Positions 1-8,194 of a stretch of DNA of 64,000 bases are shown here, one piece after another (positions within the stretch are counted from its first letter, which is position 1; every line of letters starts with the position of its first letter). Where the stretch lies: positions 62,001-126,000 of the forward strand of contig CAWFEM010000010.1 of assembly GCA_963814905.1 (NCBI GenBank). The letters are read 5' to 3'. The position numbers were made by a program, and so were the translations under genes. A model generated the notes under the pieces. It ran no database searches, was not told the origin of the DNA, and was given only the letters and a program-made list of their open reading frames with translations. Origin of the DNA: DASWJZ01 sp963814905 (GTDB taxonomy: Bacteria > Pseudomonadota > Alphaproteobacteria > Rhizobiales > Afifellaceae).

Positions 1-66
1 AAACGTGACGACCGCCTGCGCACCATCGGTTCAGGAAAGGCCGGTCGCCGCTCGAAGCTCTGCTGA
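1..66 (+). CDS. possible 3' end of a CDS entering from upstream
   Basis: Frame 1 is open from the first base to a TGA at 64-66 and would encode 21 basic residues ending GRRSKLC. That is too short to assign a family or to tell from chance, so it is recorded only because a gene may run in from the left edge. The DNA from 67 to 192 shows no gene. Confidence 0.15.
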   Translation, partial: KRDDRLRTIGSGKAGRRSKLC

Positions 67-192
67 TCGTGCCGCCAGCTTCGCCGAGTTGATCCCGTAA
101 TTTGGGACCCAATCTCTCATCTCGTCCGCTTGGACTCGGGCCCTGCCCTTGAGGCCGGTCAACGGTTGTCCAACACCCATGGAAAGCTCTCG

Positions 193-432
193 TTAGGCAT
201 TGGCGGTCTCGAACTGTCGAACGGCCGTGAAGCCGAACGTCCCCACCTCGCCGTCCCTCGTCGCCAGGAACTCGGCCTTCTCTAGGGGCAGGTCCAGCAC
301 GTCCGCGACGGCTTCAATAGTCACGCCCGTCAGCAAGAGGTCGCCGCCGCGCTCATAGATGTCGAACAGCGGGGCTGGCGGCGGCGGAACAGGGTACTGA
401 AACCAGCGCGCGAGAGATCGAAAGCCAAGCAT
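193..432 (-). CDS. small hypothetical protein (79 aa)
   Basis: I do not recognise this protein. It has a basic N-terminus, a proline-rich stretch (VPPPPAP) near residue 15-21, then a segment with the feel of a small alpha/beta fold (LTGVTIEAVADVLDLPLEKAEFL split over residues 34-56). The start ATG at 430-432 has no clear Shine-Dalgarno sequence. No competing frame in this interval looks better. It is separated from the glutathione transferase operon by about 150 bp in which I see nothing. It could be a real small gene or a chance frame in GC-rich DNA. Confidence 0.35.
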   Translation of the reverse strand: MLGFRSLARWFQYPVPPPPAPLFDIYERGGDLLLTGVTIEAVADVLDLPLEKAEFLATRDGEVGTFGFTAVRQFETANA

Positions 433-579
433 AGAAGGGAACCCTACACTTCAGTGCTGGGCTACCATGGCGATCTTAATGACTCTTGACTCGCCTAGCC
501 TCGCGACGCCGCCTTCCGAGATCGGCGTTGCCCCCGCTTCTTCGCAGCGGCCTCGGGCCGCACGAGTGCGCTCCCGCCC

Positions 580-1350
580 TCACCCCTTCCCAAGCCTCTC
601 CCGCAAATGCGGATATTTCTCCGTGAGCAGCGCGCCGAAATAGTAGGTCGGCTTGAAGGCCGGGTGCGCCTTGATCAGCTCGAACCACCGGGAAATCTCC
701 GGTCTGTCGTCCCACATGCTCGAGAGGTTGATGTCGTCGAGGCGGACGATGACCGGCATTACCGCGATGTCGGCGAGCGTCAGCTTCTCGCCCATCATGA
801 ACGGCCCGCCGCTATCGACGATCGCGTCGTGCATGCGGGCGACGCCGCGGCGGAGCCGGTCGAGCGCTCCGTTCATCTCCTCCTCGCTGAAGCCGGTGCG
901 GCCCATCTTCAGAAGGAACTCCTTGCGGAGCGGCTTCGATTCGGCGAGCGCCAAAAACGCCTCCTCGCTCATCGTCTGGAAATGCGGAAGGAAGGCGAGG
1001 TTGTAGGAGGGGATGCGCACCGCCGGCGTCGGCACCTCGTCGATATAGCGCATGAGCGAGCGGAGATGCGCGATCTCCACCAGCCCCTCGGGCCGCAAGC
1101 GCGCCGGCTCCGGATGCCGCTCGTCGAGATATTCCATGATCACGGCGGAATCGACGATCACCGCGCCGTCGTCGACGATGGTCGGCACGACGCCGTTCGG
1201 GTTGAGCTTCAGATAGTCGGGCTTCAGCTGATCGCCGGAGAAGAGGTCGAGCTTCACTTCCTCGAAGGGAATGCCCTTGGCGTTCAGGACGAAGCGGACG
1301 CGCTGGCTGCACGTCGATTGCGGCGCGTTGTAGAGCACGATGTCAGCCAT
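580..1350 (-). CDS. glutathione S-transferase family protein
   Basis: This 256-residue protein has the usual GST layout. An N-terminal thioredoxin-like domain (about residues 1-80) carries the glutathione-site pattern STCSQRVR near residues 13-20, the cis-proline loop NGVVPTI, and DSAVIMEYLDE. An all-helical C-terminal domain follows, with the N-capping box LTLADIAVMP. It likely conjugates or reduces electrophilic substrates in the cytoplasm; the substrate cannot be read from sequence. The ATG overlaps the stop of the upstream isomerase-like gene by 8 bp, so the two are probably co-transcribed and translationally coupled. Confidence 0.85.
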   Translation of the reverse strand: MADIVLYNAPQSTCSQRVRFVLNAKGIPFEEVKLDLFSGDQLKPDYLKLNPNGVVPTIVDDGAVIVDSAVIMEYLDERHPEPARLRPEGLVEIAHLRSLMRYIDEVPTPAVRIPSYNLAFLPHFQTMSEEAFLALAESKPLRKEFLLKMGRTGFSEEEMNGALDRLRRGVARMHDAIVDSGGPFMMGEKLTLADIAVMPVIVRLDDINLSSMWDDRPEISRWFELIKAHPAFKPTYYFGALLTEKYPHLRERLGKG

Positions 1351-2126
1351 GCGCGCGGACGGCCTCCATCCAGCCGAGCCCGTCCTCGACCGCGCCGCGC
1401 GCGCGATATTCCGCGCCGATGAAGCCTTCGTAGCCCATGCGGTCGATCGCCGGGAGAAGCCACGGATAGGCGATCTCGCCTTCGTCCGGCTCGGCGCGCG
1501 AGGGCACCGCGGCGATCTGGATATGGCCGATCATCGGCATCAGCTCATTCGAGCCGCCGCGTCAGGTCGCCTTCGAGAATCTGCACGTGGTAGCAGTCGA
1601 AGAGCATCTTCACGTTGGGACGGTTCAGCTCCTGCAGGATCGCGACCGCCTGCTCGGTGGAGTTCACGAAGGCGCCCGGCACGTCGTAGGGATTGAGCGG
1701 CTCGATCAGGATGGTGATGCCGAGCGCTTCGGCGCCGCGCGAAGCGTGCTCGAGCGCGGCGAGCAGCGTCTTGCGCGCCGCGCCGCGTTCCGCATCCGTC
1801 ACCTTGCCGCCGGTGACCTGGATGTAGCGCGCGCCGATCGCCTCCGCATAGGCGAGCGCCTCGTCGATCGCGGCGCGCGCCTCGCCCTCGCGGCCGGGGA
1901 TCGCCGCCATGCCGATCTCGCCCGCCGCGACGTTGCCGTGGCTGGTGTTGATGCCGGCGACGGGAAGCGCCACCTCGCTGAGCAAAGCGCGCATCTCCTC
2001 CGCCGGGACGGCGTAGGGCGTGTGGAACTCCACCGCGTCGAAGCTCGCGGCTTTCGCCCGCCTGACCGCGTCGACGAGCGGCAGGTCCTTCCAAAGAAAT
2101 CCGAGATTGGCCGATAGTCTGAGCAT
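1343..2126 (-). pseudogene. hyi: hydroxypyruvate isomerase family protein, split by a 1-nt frameshift
   Basis: This is a TIM-barrel sugar isomerase of the Hyi/xylose-isomerase-like family (hydroxypyruvate to tartronate semialdehyde in the type member). The N-terminal 194 residues start MLRLSANLGFLW and contain EFHTPYAVP, the metal/substrate strand ILIEPLN and FDCYHVQI. They end at a TGA at 1545-1547. The remainder (MIGHIQIAAVPSRAEP, then IGAEYRARG) continues in another frame to 1343. Removing one base near 1546-1552 gives RRLEELMPMIGH and a 260-aa protein of normal family length. The start at 2126 is preferred over the in-frame ATG at 2156 because the family begins MLRLSAN. Real inactivation is not established; a base-calling error would look the same. 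It is the first gene of a two-gene unit with the GST. Confidence 0.75.
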
Positions 2127-2450
2127 GCCCGTTCCCCCCGATTTTTCGGCTAGCACGAGACGCCGCGCGATGGAATGCGGGGGCAGCGCCCCTGCCCTGA
2201 GGCCCGCGTTGACCGCGGCGGGCGCGAAGTCTAGCGTCGCGCGCAGATGGTTGTCCCTCGCGAGGGGCTGAAACGATCCCGCTCACGACCGACCCATGCC
2301 GGGGGTCCAAACGGGGCCGTCTGTCGAAGCCTCGCGGCGTCCGCCGCGGGCGAACCTCGCGCATCTGAACGGAGGTTCGCCGATGGTGCTTGTCACATTC
2401 AAAGTTGTCGTCATTGCCGGGCTTGACCCGGCTGGCGCGCGGGGCCGGGC
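2127..2450. other. intergenic region between divergent hyi and cbiX
   Basis: This 324-bp gap carries no convincing gene. It should hold the promoters for both flanking transcripts, but I could not pick confident -35/-10 boxes. I looked for a cobalamin riboswitch (B12-box-like core) on both strands and did not recognise one. The right end contains a dispersed repeat (2406-2431), and the cbiX start codon lies in or next to it. Confidence 0.5.
2406..2431. repeat. dispersed palindromic repeat, copy 1
   Basis: The sequence starts GTCGTCATTGCCGGGCTTGA and ends CCCGGC, with the internal palindrome GCCGGG/CCCGGC. A related unit lies at 9161-9185 between cobM and cobB (shared core GTCGTCATTGCCGGGC). 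Repeats of this type are scattered through many Rhizobiales genomes. It lies immediately upstream of the cbiX start. Confidence 0.6.
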
Positions 2451-3517
2451 ATGACCGGCCAACGCAACGCCTCCGCCATCGGGCTGATGGTCTGCGGCCA
2501 TGGCAGCCGCGACGCCGACGCCGTCGCGGAATTCGCCACGCTCGCCGAGCGGCTGAAGCCGCGCTTTCCCGACTGGCCGGTCGATTACGGCTATCTGGAA
2601 TTCGCCCGGCCGGTGATCCGCGACGGGCTCGACCGGCTGGTCGCCGCCGGCGCGAGCCGCATTCTCGCGATCCCCGGCATGCTCTTCGCCGCCGGCCACG
2701 CCAAGAACGACATTCCTTCCGTCCTGAACACCTATCAGCACGGCCGCCCCGGCCTCACGATCGAATACGGCCGCGAGCTCGGCATCGACGCGAAGATGAT
2801 CCGCGCCGCCGGCGCGCGCATCGAAGAGGCGCTTGCTGCGGCAGGCGACGTCCCGCCGCACGAAACGCTCCTCGTCGTCGTCGGGCGCGGCGCCTCCGAT
2901 CCCGACGCCAATTCCAACGTCGCCAAGGTGACGCGCATGCTGTGGGAGGGGTTCGGGTTCGGCTGGGCGGAGACGGCCTATTCCGGCGTCACCTTTCCGC
3001 TGGTGGAGCCGGCGCTGGAGAAGGCGGCGCTCCTCGGCTTCCGCCGCATCGTCGTCTTCCCCTACTTCCTCTTCACCGGGATCCTGGTGCAGCGCATCTA
3101 CGACGCGACCGACGCCGTCGCCGCGCGCCACCCGGAGATCGAGTTCTCAAGGCGCCTTATCTGAACGACCACCCGCTGGTGATCGAGACCTTCGTCGACC
3201 GCGTGAACGAAATCCTGACCGGGCAGAACCTGATGAACTGCCAGATGTGCAAATACCGCGAGCAGATTCTCGGCTTCGAGGCGGAGGTCGGCCTGCCGCA
3301 GGAGAGCCATCACCATCACGTGGAAGGGATTCTCGGCGCGGACGCTTCCATCTCCCAACGGGAGAGGGAGGCACCTGCCTCCGTGCTGCACTACAAGCCT
3401 GTGCATACCCACGCGCACGGCCACGCGCATGACCACGATCACGCGCACGACCATCACCACCATCCCTATCCGCATGCCGACCATCCGCTCGGGCCGCGCT
3501 CGCTGAAACGGAAATAG
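2451..3517 (+). pseudogene. cbiX: CbiX-type sirohydrochlorin cobaltochelatase (long form), split by a 1-nt frameshift
   Basis: CbiX inserts cobalt into sirohydrochlorin early in the oxygen-independent cobalamin route. The first frame (2451-3164) has the chelatase repeats: GLMVCGHGSRD near residues 11-21 and later PYFLFTGILVQRI. It then runs off into a wrong frame near 3147-3152. The C-terminal part resumes as KAPYLNDHPLV, then carries the CxxC motif MNCQMCKYR and a His-rich tail (about 3400-3470). CxxC plus poly-His is the signature of long CbiX, where CxxC holds an Fe-S centre. Adding one C (TTCTCAAG to TTCCTCAAG) restores FLKAPYLNDH and a 355-aa protein. A small double hairpin (3351-3382) is inserted in frame between the CxxC region and the tail. 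First gene of the cobalamin run; cobH starts 5 bp after its stop. Confidence 0.85.
3351..3382. repeat. tandem hairpins inserted within cbiX
   Basis: There are two adjacent perfect inverted repeats: TCTCCC-AAC-GGGAGA (3351-3365) and GGAGGCA-CC-TGCCTCC (3367-3382). They encode SISQREREAPAS, which looks foreign between two His-rich segments of CbiX. The position resembles the palindromic insertions in cobJ and cobB, but this unit is shorter and may be a remnant. Confidence 0.5.
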
Positions 3518-3521
3518 CCCG

Positions 3522-4157
3522 GTGCGGAGCATGCTCGACTATCTGCGCGATCCGGCGGAGATCACCCGCCGCTCGTTCGAGATCATCGCGGCGGAGGCGA
3601 ATCTCTCCGCGTTGCCCGACGACATCGCGCCGGTCGCCGCGCGGATCGTGCACGCGTCGGGCATGCCGGATATCGTCGGCGATCTCGCCTTTTCCGAAGG
3701 CGCCGCGCGCGCCGGCGCCGCCGCGCTCAAGGCGGGCGCGCCGGTCCTCTGCGACGTGCGCATGGTCGCCGCCGGCATCGCGACGAAGAGCCTGCCGAAG
3801 AAGAACGATGTCCATGTCGCGCTCGACGCGGAGGGGACGGATGCGCTCGCTGCGCGCTCCGGCCAGACCCGCTCCGCCGCCGGCATGGAGCGGATGCAGG
3901 ACCGCTTTGGCGGAGCGATCGTCGTCATCGGCAACGCGCCGACCGCGCTCTTCCGTCTCCTGGAACTTGCCGCCGACGGTGCGGCAAAACCGGCGCTGAT
4001 CCTCGGCTTTCCGGTGGGCTTCGTCGGCGCGGCGGAATCGAAAGAGGCGCTTGCGGCGAACGATCTCGGCCTCCCCTTCATCGCGCTTCGCGGCCGGCGC
4101 GGCGGCAGCGCCATCGCCGCCGCGGCGCTGAACGCGCTGATCCTCGGTGCGGCATGA
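3522..4157 (+). CDS. cobH: precorrin-8X methylmutase (CobH/CbiC)
   Basis: CobH/CbiC moves the C-11 methyl group to C-12, giving (hydrogeno/cob)yrinic acid. The 211-residue length is normal. The catalytic-histidine region reads RIVHASGMPD with His at about residue 44; VLCDVRMVAAGI and VIGNAPTALFRLLEL are typical of the family. The frame opens at GTG 3522; an internal ATG at 3531 would remove three residues. It follows cbiX closely and overlaps cobL by 4 bp (ATGA), so it belongs to the same transcript. No frame problem was seen. Confidence 0.92.
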   Translation: MRSMLDYLRDPAEITRRSFEIIAAEANLSALPDDIAPVAARIVHASGMPDIVGDLAFSEGAARAGAAALKAGAPVLCDVRMVAAGIATKSLPKKNDVHVALDAEGTDALAARSGQTRSAAGMERMQDRFGGAIVVIGNAPTALFRLLELAADGAAKPALILGFPVGFVGAAESKEALAANDLGLPFIALRGRRGGSAIAAAALNALILGAA

Positions 4158-5371
4158 CGCCATGGCTCACCATCGTCGGCATCGGCGATGACGGGCTTGA
4201 CGGGCTCTCGCCCGCGGCGCGCTCGCTGGTGGAGACCGCGGAGGTACTGGTTGGCGCGAAGCGCCATCTCGCCAGGCTGGCCGACGCGCCGAACGGACAG
4301 GAGCGGATTGCCTGGACCTCGCCGCTCACGGAGATGACCGAGCGCGTGCTCGCCATGCGCGGCCGCCGCGTCACCGTGCTCGCATCCGGCGATCCGATGC
4401 ACTACGGCATCGGCGCGACAGTCGCCGGCCGCGTCACGCCGGAGGAGGTGACGGTCGTGCCACACGTTTCCTCCTTCGCGCTCGCCGCCGCGCGCCTCGT
4501 CTGGCCGCTCGATCGCGTGACGCTGCTCAGCGTCCACGGACGACCGATCGAGCGCGTGTCGCCGCATATCGCGCCCGACGCGCGGCTCCTGATCCTCGCC
4601 CATGACGGGCAGACACCAAAAGCGATCGCCGCGATGCTCGCCGATCGCGGGTTCGGCGACAGCCGCCTGACCGCGCTCGCCCACATGGGCGGGGCGACGG
4701 AATCCCGGACCACGGCGCGCGCAAAAGAATGGTCCGCGGAGGTGCCGGAGCTGCATGTGCTCGCGGTGGAGTGCGTCGCGGGCCCGGAGGCCGTCTGGTA
4801 TCCGCGCATCGCGGGCCTTCCGGACGAGGCCTTTGCGCATGACGGCAAGCTCACCAAGCGTGCAGTCCGTGCGCTGGCGCTCGCCAAGCTCATGCCGCGA
4901 CGCGGCGCTCTTCTTTGGGATATCGGCGCGGGCTGCGGCTCGATCGGTATCGAATGGATGCGCGCCGCCGACAATGCACAGGCGATCGCGCTGGAGCCAC
5001 GCGCCGACCGCCGTGCCATGGCCGCGGAGAACGCGGCTTCGCTCGGCGTGCCAGGGCTCGACATCCGCGACGGGAGCGCCCCCGATGCGTTGCTTGATCT
5101 GCCCGACCCTGACGCGGTCTTCGTCGGCGGCGGTATTGCGACGCCGACACTCGCGGCAGCGATGGCGCGGCTACCGGCCGGCGGCGGCCTCGTCGCGCAC
5201 GCCGTGACGCTGGAAAGCGAGGCGGTGCTCCTCGCCGCCTATGCGGACCATGGCGGCGCGCTGACGCGACTTTCCACGGCCGAGGCCGAGCCGATCGGCG
5301 GTTTCTCCGGCTGGCGGCCGGCAATGCCGGTGACGCAATGGGCCTGGGTGAAGCCCGGGAGCAAATCATGA
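4154..5371 (+). CDS. cobL: precorrin-6Y C5,15-methyltransferase (decarboxylating), CbiE-CbiT fusion
   Basis: This bifunctional enzyme methylates C-5 and C-15 and decarboxylates the acetate side chain at C-12. Residues 1 to about 200 form the CbiE tetrapyrrole-methylase domain (VGIGDDGLDGLS near the N-terminus, VLASGDPMHYGIG near residue 78). From about residue 245 the CbiT Rossmann domain follows, with the SAM-binding motif LLWDIGAGCGSIGIEW. At 405 aa it has the usual fused CobL length. It overlaps both neighbours by ATGA (cobH at 4154, cobI at 5368), indicating tight translational coupling. Confidence 0.93.
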   Translation: MTPWLTIVGIGDDGLDGLSPAARSLVETAEVLVGAKRHLARLADAPNGQERIAWTSPLTEMTERVLAMRGRRVTVLASGDPMHYGIGATVAGRVTPEEVTVVPHVSSFALAAARLVWPLDRVTLLSVHGRPIERVSPHIAPDARLLILAHDGQTPKAIAAMLADRGFGDSRLTALAHMGGATESRTTARAKEWSAEVPELHVLAVECVAGPEAVWYPRIAGLPDEAFAHDGKLTKRAVRALALAKLMPRRGALLWDIGAGCGSIGIEWMRAADNAQAIALEPRADRRAMAAENAASLGVPGLDIRDGSAPDALLDLPDPDAVFVGGGIATPTLAAAMARLPAGGGLVAHAVTLESEAVLLAAYADHGGALTRLSTAEAEPIGGFSGWRPAMPVTQWAWVKPGSKS

Positions 5372-6063
5372 GCGGCCGGCTCTACGGGATCGGCGTCGGC
5401 CCCGGCGATCCGGAGCTGATGACCCTGAAGGCGGTGCGCATCCTCGCCTCCGTGCCGGTCGTCGCCTATCCCGCGCCGGACAAGGGCGAGAGCAGCGCAC
5501 GCGCCATCGCCGCGACGCATATCCCCGCCGGGCGGACCGAGATCGCGATCCGCGTGCCGATGCGGCCCGGCCCAGAACCCGCCGCGATCTACGACGAGGC
5601 CGCGAGCGAGATCGCAACGCATCTTGAGGCCGGCCGCGACGTGGCGGTGCTCTGCGAAGGCGATCCGCTCTTCTACGGCTCCTTCATCTATCTGCACGAT
5701 CGTCTCTCCGCGCGCTTCCCCACGTCGATCGTGCCGGGGGTGAGCTCGCTCACCGCCTGCGCCGCGGCGGCGAACCGCCCGCTCGTCCGCCGCGACGAGA
5801 TGCTCGCGGTTCTCCCCGCGACGCTTTCGGACGACGCGCTGGCGCGCCGGCTCGAAGACGCGGACTCCGCGGCAATCCTCAAGGTGGGCCGGCATCTGCC
5901 GCGCCTGAAGGCGCTCATCGCGCGGCTCGGGCTGAGCGAGGGAAGCGCCTATGTCGCGCATGCCTCGCGCGGTGACGAACACGTGGCTCTGCTGAACGAC
6001 CTCGATCTGGAGACCGCGCCCTATTTCTCCATGCTTCTCGTCACGAAGGGCGGCAGGCGATGA
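5368..6063 (+). CDS. cobI: precorrin-2 C20-methyltransferase (CobI/CbiL)
   Basis: This SAM-dependent tetrapyrrole methylase adds the C-20 methyl to precorrin-2 or its cobalt form. Family motifs are LYGIGVGPGDPELMTLKA at the N-terminus and VLCEGDPLFYGSFIYL near residues 94-109, then VPGVSSLTACAAA. The start at 5368 gives MSGRLYGIG and an ATGA overlap with cobL; the in-frame ATG 30 bp upstream lies inside cobL and would add residues the family lacks. The product is 231 aa. It overlaps cobJ by ATGA at 6060. Confidence 0.93.
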   Translation: MSGRLYGIGVGPGDPELMTLKAVRILASVPVVAYPAPDKGESSARAIAATHIPAGRTEIAIRVPMRPGPEPAAIYDEAASEIATHLEAGRDVAVLCEGDPLFYGSFIYLHDRLSARFPTSIVPGVSSLTACAAAANRPLVRRDEMLAVLPATLSDDALARRLEDADSAAILKVGRHLPRLKALIARLGLSEGSAYVAHASRGDEHVALLNDLDLETAPYFSMLLVTKGGRR

Positions 6064-8165
6064 CGCCGGTGTTCGTTGTACTGACGCACGACGGACTCGT
6101 GACGGCGCGGCGTGCCGCCGCGGCGGTGGATGGTGAAGTGCATGTGCTCAGCGCGGCGCGCGCCGACTCCTTCTCCCATGGGGAGAAGGTGGATGCGAAG
6201 CAGCCGGATGAGGGGTTGCCGGGGGTAAAGAGCAAGCGCCGCATCCCCTCACCCGTCGCCTTCGGCGACACCCTCTCCCCTTGGGAGGGGGTTCGCGTCG
6301 AGGTCTTCACCGACACCGCTGCCCACCTCCGCGCGCTCTTTAGCGAAGGCCGGCCCATCGTCGGCGTCTGCGCCGCCGGAATCCTGATCCGCGTGCTCGC
6401 CCCGCTCCTTGCCGACAAGCGCGGGGAACCGCCGGTGCTTGCGCTGTCGGAGGACGGCGCTTCGGTCATTCCCCTCCTCGGCGGGCATCGCGGCGCGAAC
6501 GAGCTTGCCCGCAAACTCGCCGCCGCGCTCGGCGGCCATGCGGCGATCACCACCGCCGGCGACAACCGCTTCGGCGTCGCGCTCGACGCACCGCCCGAAG
6601 GCTGGACGCTCGCCAATCCTGAGGACGCGAAGGCGGTCATGGCGGCGCTCCTCGCCGGTGCGTCGGCGCGGCTTGAGGGCGACGCGTCATGGCTTTCTGA
6701 GAGCGCCATTCCATTCGCGGAGAGAGGCACGGTTCGCTTGGTCGCCACGACTGCCGACCTCAGACATGACCGCGTACCCTCCCCCTTGAGGGGAGGTCGA
6801 AGGTCGCAAGGCGAAGCCGCGGCGAGCTTCGGGAGGGGGGACGAACCCTCTCCGACGCGACCCCCTCCCGAAACCGACCGCGCTGCGCTTGCCGGTTTCG
6901 ACCTCCCCTCAAGGGGGAGGTTAGGGCTGCAATCCGGAGATCGGGAAGGACTCGCCCTCTTCTACCATCCGCGCCGCCTCGCGCTCGGGATCGGCTGCGA
7001 GCGGAACGCCGATCCGCAGGAGGCGGTCGCGCTCGTCGAACAGACCCTCGCCGATGCCGGGCTCGCGCCGGGGGCGGTCGCGCTCGTCGCGTCGATCGAC
7101 CTGAAGGCCGACGAGCCCGCCGTGCTTCGGGCCGCGGAACATTGCGGCGTGCCGGCGCGCTTCTTCAGCGCCGAGGCCTTGGAAGCGGAGACGCCGCGCC
7201 TCAAGAACCCCTCCGAGACCGTCTTCCGCGAGGTCGGCGCGCATGGCGTGGCGGAGGCGGCGGCGCTCGCAGCCGCCGGACCCGACGCGACGCTGATCGT
7301 CGCCAAGCGCAAGAGCGCGCGCGTCACCTGCGCCATCGCCGAGGCGCCCGCCATCATCGACGCGACGAAGGTCGGGCGCGCGCGCGGAAGGCTCGCGGTC
7401 GTCGGCATCGGACCGGGCAGCGCCGAGTGGCTGACGCCAGAAGCGAAGCGGCTTCTTCAGACGAGCGACGCGGCGGTCGGCTATTCGCTCTATCTCGACC
7501 TCGTCGCACCGCTGATCGCCGAGGCAGAGCGTTTCGACTCCGCGCTCGGCTCGGAGGAAGACCGCGTCAGGACGGCGCTTGCGCTTGCCGGCAAAGGCCG
7601 CTCGGTCGCGCTCGTCTCCTCCGGCGACGCGGGCATCTACGCGCTGGCGACGCTTGTTTTCGAGTGCCTCGAGGCGGGCGGTCTTCCCGACGGCGCGCAG
7701 CGCGCGGAGATCGTGGTCGCGCCCGGGGTCTCTGCCATGCAGGCGGCGGCGGCGCGGGTCGGTGCGCCGCTCGGCCACGATTTCTGCGCCATCTCGCTTT
7801 CCGATCTCTTGACGCCATGGGAGACGATCGAAGCGCGCATCCGCGCCGCGGCGGAGGGCGATTTCGTCGTCGCCTTCTATAACCCGGTGTCGCAGCGCCG
7901 CCGCATGCAACTCGCCGAAGCAAAACGCATCCTGCTTGAATGTCGCCCGCCGGGAACGCCTGTCGTGCTTGCGAGGAACCTTGGCCGCGACGGCGAGACG
8001 GTGACGACGGTCGCGCTCGCCGATCTGTCCGTGGAGGACGTGGACATGCTGACGCTTGTCCTCGTCGGCGCGTCGACGACACGGCAGATGACGGCCGGCG
8101 GCCGCTGCTTCACCTACACGCCCCGCGGTTACGAGAAGAAGCGCAACGCCGATGCCGCTGAGTAG
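6060..8165 (+). CDS. cobJ: CbiG/CobE-CobJ fusion: precorrin-3B C17-methyltransferase with CbiG domains
   Basis: This 701-residue fusion does ring contraction. Residues 1-235 match the CbiG N-terminal and central part (TDTAAHLRALF, IVGVCAAGILIRVLAPLL, LLGGHRGANELA). Residues 300-430 are the CbiG C-terminal/CobE domain (LALGIGCERNAD, then LIVAKRKSARVT). Residues 440-695 are CobJ/CbiH (LAVVGIGPGSAEWLTPEA, SSGDAGIYALA, AFYNPVSQRR). CbiG opens the lactone of cobalt-precorrin-5A in the anaerobic route, so its presence without CobG suggests early-cobalt chemistry. Two palindromic elements interrupt the CbiG part in frame: residues about 37-78 (6169-6292) and about 240-287 (6778-6920), adding nearly 90 low-complexity residues. 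Whether they lie in surface loops is not known. It overlaps cobI by ATGA. Confidence 0.9.
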   Translation: MTPVFVVLTHDGLVTARRAAAAVDGEVHVLSAARADSFSHGEKVDAKQPDEGLPGVKSKRRIPSPVAFGDTLSPWEGVRVEVFTDTAAHLRALFSEGRPIVGVCAAGILIRVLAPLLADKRGEPPVLALSEDGASVIPLLGGHRGANELARKLAAALGGHAAITTAGDNRFGVALDAPPEGWTLANPEDAKAVMAALLAGASARLEGDASWLSESAIPFAERGTVRLVATTADLRHDRVPSPLRGGRRSQGEAAASFGRGDEPSPTRPPPETDRAALAGFDLPSRGRLGLQSGDREGLALFYHPRRLALGIGCERNADPQEAVALVEQTLADAGLAPGAVALVASIDLKADEPAVLRAAEHCGVPARFFSAEALEAETPRLKNPSETVFREVGAHGVAEAAALAAAGPDATLIVAKRKSARVTCAIAEAPAIIDATKVGRARGRLAVVGIGPGSAEWLTPEAKRLLQTSDAAVGYSLYLDLVAPLIAEAERFDSALGSEEDRVRTALALAGKGRSVALVSSGDAGIYALATLVFECLEAGGLPDGAQRAEIVVAPGVSAMQAAAARVGAPLGHDFCAISLSDLLTPWETIEARIRAAAEGDFVVAFYNPVSQRRRMQLAEAKRILLECRPPGTPVVLARNLGRDGETVTTVALADLSVEDVDMLTLVLVGASTTRQMTAGGRCFTYTPRGYEKKRNADAAE
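6169..6292. repeat. palindromic element A inside the CbiG part of cobJ
   Basis: This compound palindrome of about 124 bp has an outer hairpin CTTCTCCC/GGGAGAAG (6170-6188), an inverted pair GAGGGG/CCCCTC around the centre, a perfect stem GTCGCC-TTC-GGCGAC (6255-6269), and a second outer hairpin CTCCCCTTGGGAG (6274-6286). It is read through in frame (SFSHGEKVDAK, then SPVAFGDTLSPWEG), and homologous CbiG sequence resumes at FTDTAAHLRALF. It shares the two-half architecture of elements B and C but has a different tip sequence. Confidence 0.75.
6778..6920. mobile_element. 143-bp BIME-like palindromic element B inside cobJ
   Basis: The element is bounded by perfect 24-bp terminal inverted repeats (6778-6801 and 6897-6920), each itself a hairpin CCTCCCCCTTGAGGGGAGG. 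It consists of two inverted half-units (6778-6840 and 6861-6920). Each half has an outer hairpin, a second variable stem with an AAGCG-type tip, and the closing box TTCGGGAGGGGG. In the right half the variable stem is AAACCG (6871-6876) with CGGTTT (6893-6898). It is the same length and has the same termini as element C. It encodes an in-frame insert in CbiG (PSPLRGGRRSQGEAA and on). There is no transposase, so it must be non-autonomous if mobile. Confidence 0.85.
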
Positions 8166-8194
8166 TGGACGACGCCAAAGGCCGGCCCTCTCAA

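Noticed and set aside
2127..2450. Cobalamin riboswitch upstream of cbiX
   Set aside because: Looked for the B12-box core on both strands and did not find one. A covariance-model search would settle this; a significant hit would reverse the call.
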